The position numbers were made by a program, and so were the translations under genes. Of a stretch of 24,658 nt of DNA, positions 1 through 7,692 are shown piece after piece; within the stretch, counting starts at the first letter, position 1, and every line of letters begins with the position of its first letter. This DNA is from DAOWHW01 sp964493265 (lineage in GTDB: Archaea > Nanobdellota > Nanobdellia > Pacearchaeales > UBA284): assembly GCA_964493265.1 (NCBI GenBank), contig CAZBLY010000008.1, positions 1-24,658 of the forward strand, written 5' to 3'. A model generated the notes under the pieces. The model ran no database searches. It saw only the letters and a program-made list of their open reading frames with translations, and had not been told where the DNA came from.

Positions 1-1
1 A

Positions 2-553
2 TTTGATGATTATCCTATTGATGTTATTTGTGATATTCAAGAAGAATCAGAAATTAAAATCATTGATGCGCCAGAAGAGGCAAGATTTGGTGATGAAATT
101 AAAGTGGAGATTGAAGTTTATAGAGGAGATACAGCCAAGTATGCGGTATATGTTTATGTTCAGGATAATAATGATAAGAAAGTAAGTAATGAAATTAATT
201 TACATTTTGATGATAAATTTGAAACAAAGACAGAAATGATTGAATTAATCCTTAAATGTAAAAATGAACAAGGAACTTATGAAATTATAGCTGAAGGTCT
301 TGATACTAAGGATAAAGAAAACATAGATTTGGATTTTTGCGAAGAACAAGATGAAAAAACAGAAGAAACTACATCTAAATCAAATACGCAAGAAACAACC
401 ACTACAACTGCGTCAACTTCTTCTAATTATTATCCAGTCACCTCAAACTCTATTTTAGAATCAGATAATTTTTTAATTAGTAAGATAATGCCTTATATTT
501 TGGCTTCCATTTCTTTACTCCTGGTTATTTATTTAATTATCAAGAAAATTTAG
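2..553 (+). CDS. Membrane-anchored surface protein, 3' part (start lies before the window)
   Basis: The reading frame is open from the first bases of the window to the TAG at 551-553, so only the last 183 codons are seen. A GTG at 104 could be read as a start, but the same frame upstream continues with ordinary coding sequence, so I treat it as internal. The visible part begins with a beta-rich stretch of about 95 residues. It resembles the Ig/CARDB-like modules of archaeal surface proteins, including alternating hydrophobic strands such as DEIKVEIEVYRG. A Ser/Thr-rich linker follows (runs of T and S around codons 120-140), then one hydrophobic helix (roughly PYILASISLLLVIYLII) and a very short basic end, KKI. 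This is the usual layout of an extracellular protein held by a C-terminal membrane anchor with a possibly glycosylated stalk. The function is unknown. Confidence 0.75.
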   Translation, partial: FDDYPIDVICDIQEESEIKIIDAPEEARFGDEIKVEIEVYRGDTAKYAVYVYVQDNNDKKVSNEINLHFDDKFETKTEMIELILKCKNEQGTYEIIAEGLDTKDKENIDLDFCEEQDEKTEETTSKSNTQETTTTTASTSSNYYPVTSNSILESDNFLISKIMPYILASISLLLVIYLIIKKI

Positions 554-558
554 AGAAA

Positions 559-568
559 ATTTAAAAAC
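559..568 (+). promoter_or_regulatory. Candidate TATA box for the gene at 596
   Basis: ATTTAAAAAC is centred about 33 nt before the ATG at 596. This would place transcription start a few bases before the ATG. No Shine-Dalgarno is visible in between. Confidence 0.4.
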
Positions 569-595
569 TAGCTAGCTTTTTACTTTTTAATTAAA

Positions 596-1096
596 ATGGA
601 TTCAAGAGAGATAAAAGATAAACTTGTAACTGGATGGCTTCATGTCCATATTATTTTTGAAGTATTGGGCAAACCAGTTGAATATGTAGAAGAAACTATA
701 AATAAAATTTTGGAAAAACTGGAAGAGGAAAAAAATCTTGAAATTATAGAAAAGATAGTTCATAAATCAAAAGCAGTGGAGAAAACAGAAAATGTTTTTT
801 CAACTTTTTCCGAGGTTGAAATTTTAATTAATAATCTTTCTCGTTTAGTTGAAATCATTTTTGATTATATGCCTTCTTCAATTGAAATAGTTGAACCTAT
901 AAATATGACATTTAAGCTTGAAGATGCAAATGCTTTACTTAATGACTTGGCTATAAGATTACATAAATATGATGCAGTTGTAAAAAAATTAAAACTTGAA
1001 AGGGAGTTTCTTATTAAAAAATTAGAAGAGGAAAAGAAAAAAACAAATATAGATATGAATACAGAGACAAAGACAGAAGTAGATGAAAAAAAATGA
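596..1096 (+). CDS. Conserved-looking soluble helical protein of unknown function
   Basis: This is a 166-aa acidic and lysine-rich protein with no signal peptide or membrane segment, so it is probably cytoplasmic. The N-terminal 120 residues look like an ordered alpha/beta or helical domain containing GWLHVHIIFEVLG and a central stretch (ILINNLSRLVEIIFDYMPSS). From about residue 120 the sequence becomes a charged coiled-coil-like helix rich in E, K and L (KKLKLEREFLIKKLEEEKKK) and ends in a polar tail. I do not recognise the family. Its stop overlaps the start of the next gene (ATGA at 1093-1096), so the two are probably translated together. A role linked to that small membrane protein is an inference from this overlap only. 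Confidence 0.75.
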   Translation: MDSREIKDKLVTGWLHVHIIFEVLGKPVEYVEETINKILEKLEEEKNLEIIEKIVHKSKAVEKTENVFSTFSEVEILINNLSRLVEIIFDYMPSSIEIVEPINMTFKLEDANALLNDLAIRLHKYDAVVKKLKLEREFLIKKLEEEKKKTNIDMNTETKTEVDEKK

Positions 1097-1371
1097 ATAT
1101 AGATGATGAATTTAAAGATCCTTTTGAGTGTAAAAAAAATAATTCCAAATCCAATTTAAAAGGCAATATAAAAAGTAATATAATTTCTGGTTTTACTTTT
1201 GTTTCAGCAGCTGTTGGTGCTGTTAGTGCTGGTGCTTATAATATTTTTAATAATACAAAAGAATTCACTCGTTTAGATTCTTTAAAATATGTTATTGGTG
1301 GAGGGGTTGCTGGAGCTGTTCTTGGATTAATTATTGGCGGGATTTATTATTTAGGTATTAGAAAAAATTAA
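1093..1371 (+). CDS. Small glycine-rich membrane protein, unknown function
   Basis: This is a 92-aa protein. A polar, lysine- and asparagine-rich N-terminus of about 28 residues is followed by two hydrophobic segments, about residues 30-52 (ISGFTFVSAAVGAVSAGAY) and 66-88 (VIGGGVAGAVLGLIIGGIYY). They are joined by a short polar loop (NNTKEFTRLD). The small-residue (G/A) spacing suits two tightly packed membrane helices in a hairpin. Translation starts inside the stop codon of the preceding gene, which argues for coupling. Its end faces the end of the minus-strand gene at 1398. The sequence gives no functional clue beyond membrane location. Confidence 0.65.
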   Translation: MNIDDEFKDPFECKKNNSKSNLKGNIKSNIISGFTFVSAAVGAVSAGAYNIFNNTKEFTRLDSLKYVIGGGVAGAVLGLIIGGIYYLGIRKN

Positions 1372-1397
1372 AAAGAAATAATTATTTTATTATTATC

Positions 1398-3539
1398 TTA
1401 TCTTCTTATACTTGGTGGTCTTTGGAATTTTTTTTCATATTGTTTTGCTGATTCTTCAAGGAATTTTTTCATTTCTTTTTTTGGTTTTCTTTTTAGAAGC
1501 CAAAAAATTGTCATAAGAATGATTATAATGACAATAACTATAATTACTCCTATAAGTTTTCCCTTGTTTGATTTTGGTTTGCAAGCCACACCGGGAATAC
1601 AACATGAAAATGTATCTTTTGCACTTGTTATAATACCTTCTTCTTCATCACAAATTTCATTATCTTCACATATTTTTCCACCTAATTCCATACATGTTTT
1701 TTCTTCTGCTGTTCCTGAAATTTTTATTATTATTGGAATTCTTGTTGTTATCTCCTCTCCTTTATATGTTCCGGTCGCTATAATTTCTCCTTCATAAGTT
1801 TTTGTTATTATCGGTAGAATTGAAATTATTATTGTTTCTTGATTTCTTTGAATAAGTTTTTCTATTTTACTTGGTTCAATTTTTTCAACAAAACCACTTA
1901 AACTTGAACTGTATGTAAGAGAAATATCTTTAACATCTTCATCAAGTTTGTTTTCAAGTCTGATAGATATTGTAAATCTGCCATCTGTTAAATTTTTTGT
2001 GATGTTTAGGGTTTTTTCAACAAAATAAAATCTTTTTTGTATTAAACTTTGATTAAGTTCTGTTGTTGTATTTTCCCACTCGTTTGTTGTATCATTAATA
2101 ATTTCTTCTTGTTCTGATTCATTTATTTCTTCTTCACTTGAACCAACCCCTCCATAGATGCCTTCTTCATCAGATTGTTCTGTAAAGATTAAAATTGGAA
2201 TATTGTAAAAATAATTTTCTTGGGAATTTTTTGATTTATAACTAAGAACGAGATTTTCAGAAAGGGTTCTTCCATCAGTTGTAGTTATTTTTGGAATATC
2301 AAACCTTAAATTTTTAATATTGTCAATTTCAAGATTTGTCGTGGTTGTTGAATTAAGCAGGATTGAATTTATGATCATATCTGTTGGCCCTTTATTTAAT
2401 AATATAAAATTAAAAAAACCCTGACTTTCTGTTTTTACAAGTCCTGGCCAAAACGCCAAGAGAGGTTCTATATTTTTATTTTGAAAAGCAAAAACAAAAA
2501 TAAAAGTTTCTTCTTTTAAAGATAAACCCTCTTGATTAAGAAGCCAATTTTCTGCTTTTTCTATAGCCTCTAGAACTGGGGTGTTGGTTTGGCCGGAATT
2601 TTTTAATGCAAAAACTGCAAGACTTGTTGTTTTAATATCAGCTTCATAATTTTGGATGTCTTTTGACCACCATCCGTTAAAAGACCGCGAATTTAAAATT
2701 TCATTAAGTATTGAAGGGTCTTTTGTTAAATAGTAAAGTATAGATTTTTCTTTAATATTTGTGGCATTTTCTTTTAACCATAAAATTCCACTATCATTAT
2801 TGTTTGTTATATTTAATCTTCCTGTCATTGCAAGAGAAAGTAAGGCAAAAGCCGTGTTTTCTGTATCGCATTCATTTTCATTATTATTCCAACATCCAGT
2901 CTCATTTTGTGAAGTTTCCAAAGAATTTTGCATTTGCTGTCTAACTAAACCGTCTTCAAAAGTTATAAGAGTTAGAGCATTCATTTTTGTTTCACATTGG
3001 GTGTTTATACAGGAATCACTTCTTTGGCTATAAGTTGTAAGTGCTTCTTCAGCAAAAATATGTGACAAAGCTCCTGCTGAAAGAATATGTTCTTCTAATG
3101 ATAAGGAAAGCCAATTATTTTCAATTATTGGTTTTAAAGAATCATAATGCGATGCAATTGTCTGTTTAATTTCTATAGGGGCATTTGCAATAAACCATTT
3201 ATTATCTTGTTTACAAATGCCTTTTATTTTCAAAACATAATTTCCAGATGCTGTTGGAAGATCAAACCAAAGAAAATATTTTGTGTCGGTTATTTTTGAA
3301 ATAAAAAAATTAATTGGTAATTTTGAAGTTCCTCTATAAAAAGAAATATCGCTTGTAAGAATATCTCTTGTGATCTCAGTATTTATTTCAACTTGGACTG
3401 TTTCTTTTGGTAAATAATATGTTTTTGCAACATCCAGAGTTATGCATTCTAAAGCCCTTGCTGTACTTGCTATATTAATGCTTATGATAAAAACTAAAAC
3501 AAACATAATTGCGAAAAGAGCCAGATAATTTTTCCTCAT
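1398..3539 (-). CDS. Secreted toroid-domain surface protein with one disulfide module and C-terminal anchor
   Basis: This is a 713-aa protein. An N-terminal signal peptide (about residues 1-30, AIMFVLVFIISINIAS core, cleavage near ARA-L) is followed by a beta-rich Ig-like region (about 35-125). A helical domain (about 140-370) has repeating helix pairs and motifs like ENTAFALLSLAMTG and IKTTSLAVFALKNSG. These recall the alpha/alpha toroids of the prenyltransferase / terpene cyclase / complement-thioester superfamily. A second beta-rich region (about 400-605) follows, interrupted by an acidic linker. One cysteine module (616-653) begins CMELGGKICEDNEIC and ends FSCCIPGVAC. A membrane helix (about 662-683) and a basic 30-residue tail close the protein. 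I see no catalytic residues, and the fold call is from pattern only. The neighbouring gene has the same order of parts, so the two are likely diverged paralogues. Confidence 0.75.
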   Translation of the reverse strand: MRKNYLALFAIMFVLVFIISINIASTARALECITLDVAKTYYLPKETVQVEINTEITRDILTSDISFYRGTSKLPINFFISKITDTKYFLWFDLPTASGNYVLKIKGICKQDNKWFIANAPIEIKQTIASHYDSLKPIIENNWLSLSLEEHILSAGALSHIFAEEALTTYSQRSDSCINTQCETKMNALTLITFEDGLVRQQMQNSLETSQNETGCWNNNENECDTENTAFALLSLAMTGRLNITNNNDSGILWLKENATNIKEKSILYYLTKDPSILNEILNSRSFNGWWSKDIQNYEADIKTTSLAVFALKNSGQTNTPVLEAIEKAENWLLNQEGLSLKEETFIFVFAFQNKNIEPLLAFWPGLVKTESQGFFNFILLNKGPTDMIINSILLNSTTTTNLEIDNIKNLRFDIPKITTTDGRTLSENLVLSYKSKNSQENYFYNIPILIFTEQSDEEGIYGGVGSSEEEINESEQEEIINDTTNEWENTTTELNQSLIQKRFYFVEKTLNITKNLTDGRFTISIRLENKLDEDVKDISLTYSSSLSGFVEKIEPSKIEKLIQRNQETIIISILPIITKTYEGEIIATGTYKGEEITTRIPIIIKISGTAEEKTCMELGGKICEDNEICDEEEGIITSAKDTFSCCIPGVACKPKSNKGKLIGVIIVIVIIIILMTIFWLLKRKPKKEMKKFLEESAKQYEKKFQRPPSIRR

Positions 3540-3556
3540 TTTTTAATTTTTTGCAG

Positions 3557-3565
3557 TATTTAATA
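3557..3565 (-). promoter_or_regulatory. TATA box for the 713-aa surface protein
   Basis: On the minus strand this reads TATTAAATA, centred 22 nt before the ATG at 3539. Transcription would begin at or next to the start codon, giving a leaderless mRNA. It lies between the two surface-protein genes, so the second need not depend on read-through from the first. Confidence 0.6.
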
Positions 3566-3570
3566 TGTTT

Positions 3571-3580
3571 AAAAGAAAAA
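3571..3580 (-). terminator. Oligo-T tract after the 837-aa surface protein
   Basis: On the minus strand the run TTTTTCTTTT lies about 46 nt past the stop at 3627 and just before the next gene's TATA box. Archaeal RNA polymerase terminates on such U-tracts without needing a hairpin. I see no stem-loop, and T-rich sequence is common in this genome. Confidence 0.35.
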
Positions 3581-3626
3581 GAGAGTTAATAAATTTTTTT
3601 ACTTTGTTAGAATTAATTTTATCACC

Positions 3627-6140
3627 CTATTTTTTTGTCATCTTTTTTAGTTTCTTTAATGTTCTTTCAAGTTCTGATTCTGATTTTTCTTTCTTTTTTG
3701 CTATTTTTGTTGTTGTTTTTCTTTTTCTTGCTTTTTTTGTTTTTGTTTTTGGCATTTTTAGTGCTGTTGCTGTTGCCATTGGCATTCTTGGTAATGGTCT
3801 AGGTTTTATTGGCATTGTTGTTGTTGGTTTTGGTCTTGTAATTAATTTTGCTGGTTTTCTTATTGGCATTCTTAGTCCTGGTCTTGGAATAGGCATTGGC
3901 CGTGGTCGTACTGGTCTTGTTGGTCTTGCTCTTACTCCTGCTGGCATTGGCATTGGTCGTCTTGTTGGCATTGGCCTAAGTGGTTTTCTCATAGGCATTC
4001 TTGTTATAGGTCTTCTACTTATTGGTGTTATTCCAAAAAGATTTGGTTTATTTTTCATTTTTTTCTTTTTTCTAAATTTAAAGAAATAAACTAATACTAA
4101 TGCTATGATAATTAAAATAACAAGAATCCATAACCACCATAAACTTCTTGGTTTTTTACATTGGCCAGTTGAAGGACAACATTTGTATGAATCACTTGCG
4201 TCAATATAATTAACAGAGCACGTTTTATCACCTGTACATTCTGTTCCTCCTTGCCTTGTACAGGATTTAAGACATTCACCATAACAACAATTTTCAACAT
4301 CTTTAGTTTCTTGAATAGTCCCAACACATTCTTCTCCAATAATCTCATTACATTCTCGCCCTACACTAGAACAATCAACATCCTCAACACATTTTCCAGG
4401 ATAAGGACAACAACTAGTTTCATAGGTTGTTTCTATAAAAGGAATTAATTCCCAAGTATTATCATTAACACAAACCTGATTATTATCACAATTTACTGAA
4501 ACAGGATCAGTCTCACTGCAATAATCATAATCTCCTGCAGCAATACAAGAGCCAAGGCAGCAATCTCCATCAAGAGTATAAACTTGAGTTCCAGAACAGG
4601 TTTTACCAACACCACAAACCTCTCCATCAATATCATCACAAGAAGAATCTTCATATTTTTTACAACAATAATCATAATCAGGGCAAATTATTTCCCAAAT
4701 CTCATATTCTATTTCACTATCACATTCATCTTTACAAGACCCTCCAGCATCTGTACATTCAATAGATGTTCCGCCAGTTAATTTACAACAGAAAAGATCA
4801 TTAGGACAATCAAATTCTGGGATAATAATTTCTTCTCCTAGAATACAAGATTCATTACACCTATAATCAAAACCTTGGTCTTCACAATCTCCACCAACAC
4901 CACCGCCTAAACCAGGACAAAGATATGGCCAATAAACCCAAAGTAAAAATGCAGTATCTCTAAGATCTTTGCACCCCCCTTCAGTACATTTCCAATATCT
5001 ATAAGTCCCTTGTTGTTTAAATCCAGGATTATTAATAGTTAAATAATATCTTGCTCCGCCATATTCTGAACCAAGATTTCCTTGGCCTGTCATTCCACCG
5101 ACAGCAGTATCATAAAACTGGCCATATTTTGTATTTGTTGTCATCCAAAAACCTGCTGAAGTTTGATCTGCCTCTACTTTAACACCATAATTTGAAATTC
5201 CAATTAAATCTAAGAAAGCATATGGGAAATATTTTATATTATTGTCAGATTCAATTATAAGATAAGGAATAAATGGTGAATATAATTCAGGATATTCTGT
5301 TTGGCTTAATGCATAAGCTGCCCAGGCAGTTCCTTCATAATCGCATATGCCTGTGGAATCTGCAAGACAATAACTTTCTATATGCATTTCAATTACATGA
5401 CCAGAAGATTCTTCAAATAATTTAGGAGAGAGATGCCATTCTGAATTTGCACTAAGATCTTTTTTATAAAGAAAATTAGTCCTGAAAAGTTGATTTTCAT
5501 CAGAAACAAAACATCTTATTTTTAATGGTTTTTCATAACAATCTGGTTTAATACTAAGCCAATAATTTTTTCCTGTTCCCCCTTGATAATATTCAAAACA
5601 ATTATTAGCAGTCATTTCAAGAGTTTTATCTTCTTTTATATTAACAGTTACATTTCCATCTTCATAAGTAACATAACAAATTGCAGTATAACCTCTATCA
5701 ATATCAAGTTGCAAGAACCAATTAATATTTTTAAAGAATTTTTTTTGATTAAGAAGCCAAGTTGTTGTCTTATTTGTATCTTCATTTAAATTATCAAAAG
5801 CAATTTTTCCAAGAGCGCTTTCTGTAAGCTCACATGAACTTTCTGATGGTGGTTTGCTTGGACCAGAACCCCAACATTTTTCTGTTGAGCTGATAAAGGC
5901 CTTGTTATTGAGAGAAGCTTTTCCTGGATTTGTATAAGCAGTATCACATTTTAAAGCAAGTAAAGAAAAAATATGCTCTTTTATATTTAGATTATCCCAT
6001 TTCCCACGAACTTCATTCATTAACCAATCATAAGCATCGTCAACTTTATCTTCCTCGGTTTCTTGCGCCAAAGCAAAGTAAACACTAGAAGTAAGGAGTA
6101 AAACTAAAATAATACAAAAAACTACACCCTTTTTTATCAT
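3627..6140 (-). CDS. Secreted toroid-domain surface protein with six disulfide modules, membrane helix and Arg/Pro/Met-rich tail
   Basis: I start this 837-aa protein at 6140. That Met opens a clean signal peptide (MIKKGVVFCIILVLLLTSSV, cleavage near ALA-Q), and a TATA box sits 25 nt upstream. An in-frame ATG at 6197 would add 19 basic residues and run through that TATA box. The mature protein begins with a helical, toroid-like region of about 390 residues (motifs such as CDYEGTAWAAYALSQT and LRDTAFLLWVYWPY). Next come six tandem cysteine modules of the form C..GG..C...C...CC...C (about residues 419-663), a membrane helix (about 668-688), and a 150-residue cytoplasmic tail. The tail is built of short P, R, M, K repeats (for example RRPITRMPMRKPLRPMPTRR) and ends in a KSESELERTLKKLKK helix. 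Function is unknown. Extracellular binding or adhesion is plausible. Confidence 0.75.
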   Translation of the reverse strand: MIKKGVVFCIILVLLLTSSVYFALAQETEEDKVDDAYDWLMNEVRGKWDNLNIKEHIFSLLALKCDTAYTNPGKASLNNKAFISSTEKCWGSGPSKPPSESSCELTESALGKIAFDNLNEDTNKTTTWLLNQKKFFKNINWFLQLDIDRGYTAICYVTYEDGNVTVNIKEDKTLEMTANNCFEYYQGGTGKNYWLSIKPDCYEKPLKIRCFVSDENQLFRTNFLYKKDLSANSEWHLSPKLFEESSGHVIEMHIESYCLADSTGICDYEGTAWAAYALSQTEYPELYSPFIPYLIIESDNNIKYFPYAFLDLIGISNYGVKVEADQTSAGFWMTTNTKYGQFYDTAVGGMTGQGNLGSEYGGARYYLTINNPGFKQQGTYRYWKCTEGGCKDLRDTAFLLWVYWPYLCPGLGGGVGGDCEDQGFDYRCNESCILGEEIIIPEFDCPNDLFCCKLTGGTSIECTDAGGSCKDECDSEIEYEIWEIICPDYDYCCKKYEDSSCDDIDGEVCGVGKTCSGTQVYTLDGDCCLGSCIAAGDYDYCSETDPVSVNCDNNQVCVNDNTWELIPFIETTYETSCCPYPGKCVEDVDCSSVGRECNEIIGEECVGTIQETKDVENCCYGECLKSCTRQGGTECTGDKTCSVNYIDASDSYKCCPSTGQCKKPRSLWWLWILVILIIIALVLVYFFKFRKKKKMKNKPNLFGITPISRRPITRMPMRKPLRPMPTRRPMPMPAGVRARPTRPVRPRPMPIPRPGLRMPIRKPAKLITRPKPTTTMPIKPRPLPRMPMATATALKMPKTKTKKARKRKTTTKIAKKKEKSESELERTLKKLKKMTKK

Positions 6141-6160
6141 ATTTTTTCTAATTCTTGCAT

Positions 6161-6169
6161 ATTTAAATA
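6161..6169 (-). promoter_or_regulatory. TATA box that fixes the start at 6140
   Basis: On the minus strand this reads TATTTAAAT, centred 25 nt before the ATG at 6140 and inside the region that the longer reading (from 6197) would treat as coding. The spacing matches the other leaderless genes in the window and favours the shorter start. Confidence 0.6.
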
Positions 6170-6202
6170 ACTTTCTTTTTTCAACTTTTTTATTCAACTT
6201 TT

Positions 6203-7570
6203 TTATTTTCTTTTTCGCGAATATTTTTTTCTTCTTTTTTGGTTTCTTTTTTCTGTTTGTTCTGCTCTTTCAATTATTCTTGCTTTTCTTGTAACATAAC
6301 TTACAGGATTTTTAATTTTTTTACATAAAAAATCTGGTTGGCATATTGCAAGATCAAGATAATAAGCACTAAGACTGCAATTTGGTGGCAATCTTGGTTC
6401 TTGTTTTTTAAACCATTGAATTTGTGTAGCAACATAATTTTCTTTTAATGGTCTATAATTTAATTTATTCCATTCTTTAAGTTTTGGTTCAATAGTTTCA
6501 AACTCTAATCCTAAAGAGCGGAAAAAATTGATTAAGATAAATAGAGCCCTTTTACGCCCGTCTTGTTTCATACCGCCAAGAATTGATTTGATGCATGGAG
6601 GAAACATATTTGTACTTAATTTAGTTATTTTGATTCTTGTTTTGTGGTCATAATTTTTTTTCTTTTCTTCTGTTTCTTCTCTGTGTTTTTTAGCATTTTG
6701 TCGTGCTTTCCAGTCCATAGCCTGAATCAAGAGCTCTTTTGCTTCATTTTTTTCAGGTTCTGGCATAAAAGGTTTAACAAAAACCCTTTCTGGTTTTGCC
6801 CACGCTGGGTGGAATTCTTTTAGCTGTCCAGGTTTTATAACAACACTTGCAAGTCCGGTCTTTTCATGAAGAGAATAAGCCATTCTATAAAGATGTCTTG
6901 GCGCTATTAAAACAGTATCAATTTCTAAAATACTATAAGGGTTAAATTTTTTTTCCTTATCAATCAAGGCCCCAATGGATTTTCCAGTTGATTTACTAAT
7001 GTCTTTAATATTATTTATTTCTAATATTCTTTTTGCTAAATCATTTTTTATCATATCTTTCAAATAATTGGCAATAAGTCTTGGACCTTCTGGAAAAAAA
7101 TTTCTTATTTTTATTTCATTAATTTTTTCTGGAAAAGCCCCAAATTTAAGACCTAGGTGGAAACCACTCCCCCCAGAAAACTTTAAACCAAAATTTCTCA
7201 CACCATGAAAATATAATGCCTCACACAAAAGCCACGCAGTTATTTTGCTATATTCAATAAATTTACAATCAATGTCAAGAATTAAATCCCAGCCAATTCG
7301 TAATTTATTAAGTTGTTCAATTTTCAAGTTTGTATTAATTTCAAGAGGGTTTTGCCATGTTTCTTCTGAAGCATGAAAACTTGTTGCTCCTTTTGCTGCA
7401 AGATTGGCAATATCTTGGGGATATTCAATTATGTCAGGGCGTTTTCCAAAAGTGTCAAAATAAAAAGGAATGGTCTCTTTATTCTGTGCTTGCTCAGCCA
7501 AAGCAGCTTGCACATCTTTTCTAAAATAATAATTATAAGCTGTTTTCCTTAGCCTTTGTAATTTATCCAT
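6203..7570 (-). CDS. priSL: Single-chain archaeal DNA primase (PriS catalytic domain fused to PriL Fe-S domain)
   Basis: This is a 455-aa primase that makes RNA/DNA primers for replication. The N-terminal part (about 1-290) is a PriS-type catalytic domain. It has the metal-binding Asp pair D99 and D101 (LILDID), the nucleotide-binding loop FSGGSGFH (131-138), a third acidic residue D218, and the following PRHLYRMAYSLHEKTG segment. After a charged linker (about 290-310), the C-terminal part matches the PriL iron-sulfur domain, with four well-placed cysteines C326, C398, C410 and C416 (contexts FPPCIKSI, PPNCS, ICQPDFLCKKIKNP). In most archaea these are two separate subunits. A fused form is known from Nanoarchaeum and related DPANN lineages. 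The protein ends in a lysine/arginine-rich tail. It diverges from the PCNA gene across a 175-nt AT-rich region. Confidence 0.9.
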   Translation of the reverse strand: MDKLQRLRKTAYNYYFRKDVQAALAEQAQNKETIPFYFDTFGKRPDIIEYPQDIANLAAKGATSFHASEETWQNPLEINTNLKIEQLNKLRIGWDLILDIDCKFIEYSKITAWLLCEALYFHGVRNFGLKFSGGSGFHLGLKFGAFPEKINEIKIRNFFPEGPRLIANYLKDMIKNDLAKRILEINNIKDISKSTGKSIGALIDKEKKFNPYSILEIDTVLIAPRHLYRMAYSLHEKTGLASVVIKPGQLKEFHPAWAKPERVFVKPFMPEPEKNEAKELLIQAMDWKARQNAKKHREETEEKKKNYDHKTRIKITKLSTNMFPPCIKSILGGMKQDGRKRALFILINFFRSLGLEFETIEPKLKEWNKLNYRPLKENYVATQIQWFKKQEPRLPPNCSLSAYYLDLAICQPDFLCKKIKNPVSYVTRKARIIERAEQTEKRNQKRRKKYSRKRK

Positions 7571-7590
7571 TAAAAAAAATAGAAGGTAAA

Positions 7591-7600
7591 TTTTAAATAA
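7591..7600 (-). promoter_or_regulatory. TATA box of the primase gene
   Basis: On the minus strand this reads TTATTTAAAA, centred 25 nt before the ATG at 7570. There is no Shine-Dalgarno, consistent with a leaderless transcript. Confidence 0.6.
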
Positions 7601-7632
7601 TTACTTGTTATAAATTGAATATATTAAATAGA

Positions 7633-7686
7633 TTAATTTAAATTAAATACAATAATGTTTAAAAACATCCAATCAATATATTTGAT
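7633..7686. promoter_or_regulatory. Cluster of three inverted repeats between primase and PCNA genes
   Basis: Three short inverted repeats lie side by side: the perfect palindrome TTAATTTAAATTAA (7633-7646), ATGTTT-AA-AAACAT (7655-7668), and ATCAA-TATAT-TTGAT (7672-7686). The last one touches the PCNA TATA box. They could be operators controlling the divergent replication genes, or chance symmetry in very AT-rich DNA. A role as a replication origin is not supported, because no Orc1/Cdc6 gene or G-rich origin-box repeats are seen. Confidence 0.35.
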
Positions 7687-7692
7687 ATAAAA
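7684..7692 (+). promoter_or_regulatory. Candidate TATA box of the PCNA gene
   Basis: GATATAAAA lies about 58 nt before the PCNA ATG. This predicts a short untranslated leader of roughly 30 nt, unlike the leaderless neighbours. The leader contains a conspicuous G-rich run (AGGGGTGGGGC, 7723-7733). It is G-rich like a Shine-Dalgarno but lies 13 or more nt from the ATG, farther than usual. Confidence 0.4.

Noticed and set aside
104..553. Short gene starting at GTG 104
   Set aside because: The same frame is open with normal coding content back to the window edge, so the GTG is internal to a longer truncated gene.
3895..4020. CRISPR-like or tandem DNA repeat in the Arg/Pro/Met tail
   Set aside because: Repeating words are short, uneven and in frame with P/R/M codons. 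There are no constant repeats with unique spacers, so it is a low-complexity protein region.
3565..4089. A 174-codon plus-strand open frame with a very hydrophobic, glycine-rich product, resembling a membrane protein
   Set aside because: It is the antisense of the Arg/Pro/Met repeat tail (and beyond the stop) of the 837-aa protein. Its G/I/L pattern is the mirror of those codons. The sense protein has a signal peptide, modules and promoter.
1398..6140. Functional prenyltransferase or terpene cyclase enzymes
   Set aside because: The helical repeats recall that fold, but no catalytic Asp-rich or zinc-binding motif is seen, and the proteins are exported and membrane-anchored.
7633..7686. Replication origin between primase and PCNA
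   Set aside because: The region is AT-rich with inverted repeats, but there is no Orc1/Cdc6 gene nearby and no G-rich origin-recognition repeats, so only a regulatory reading is offered.
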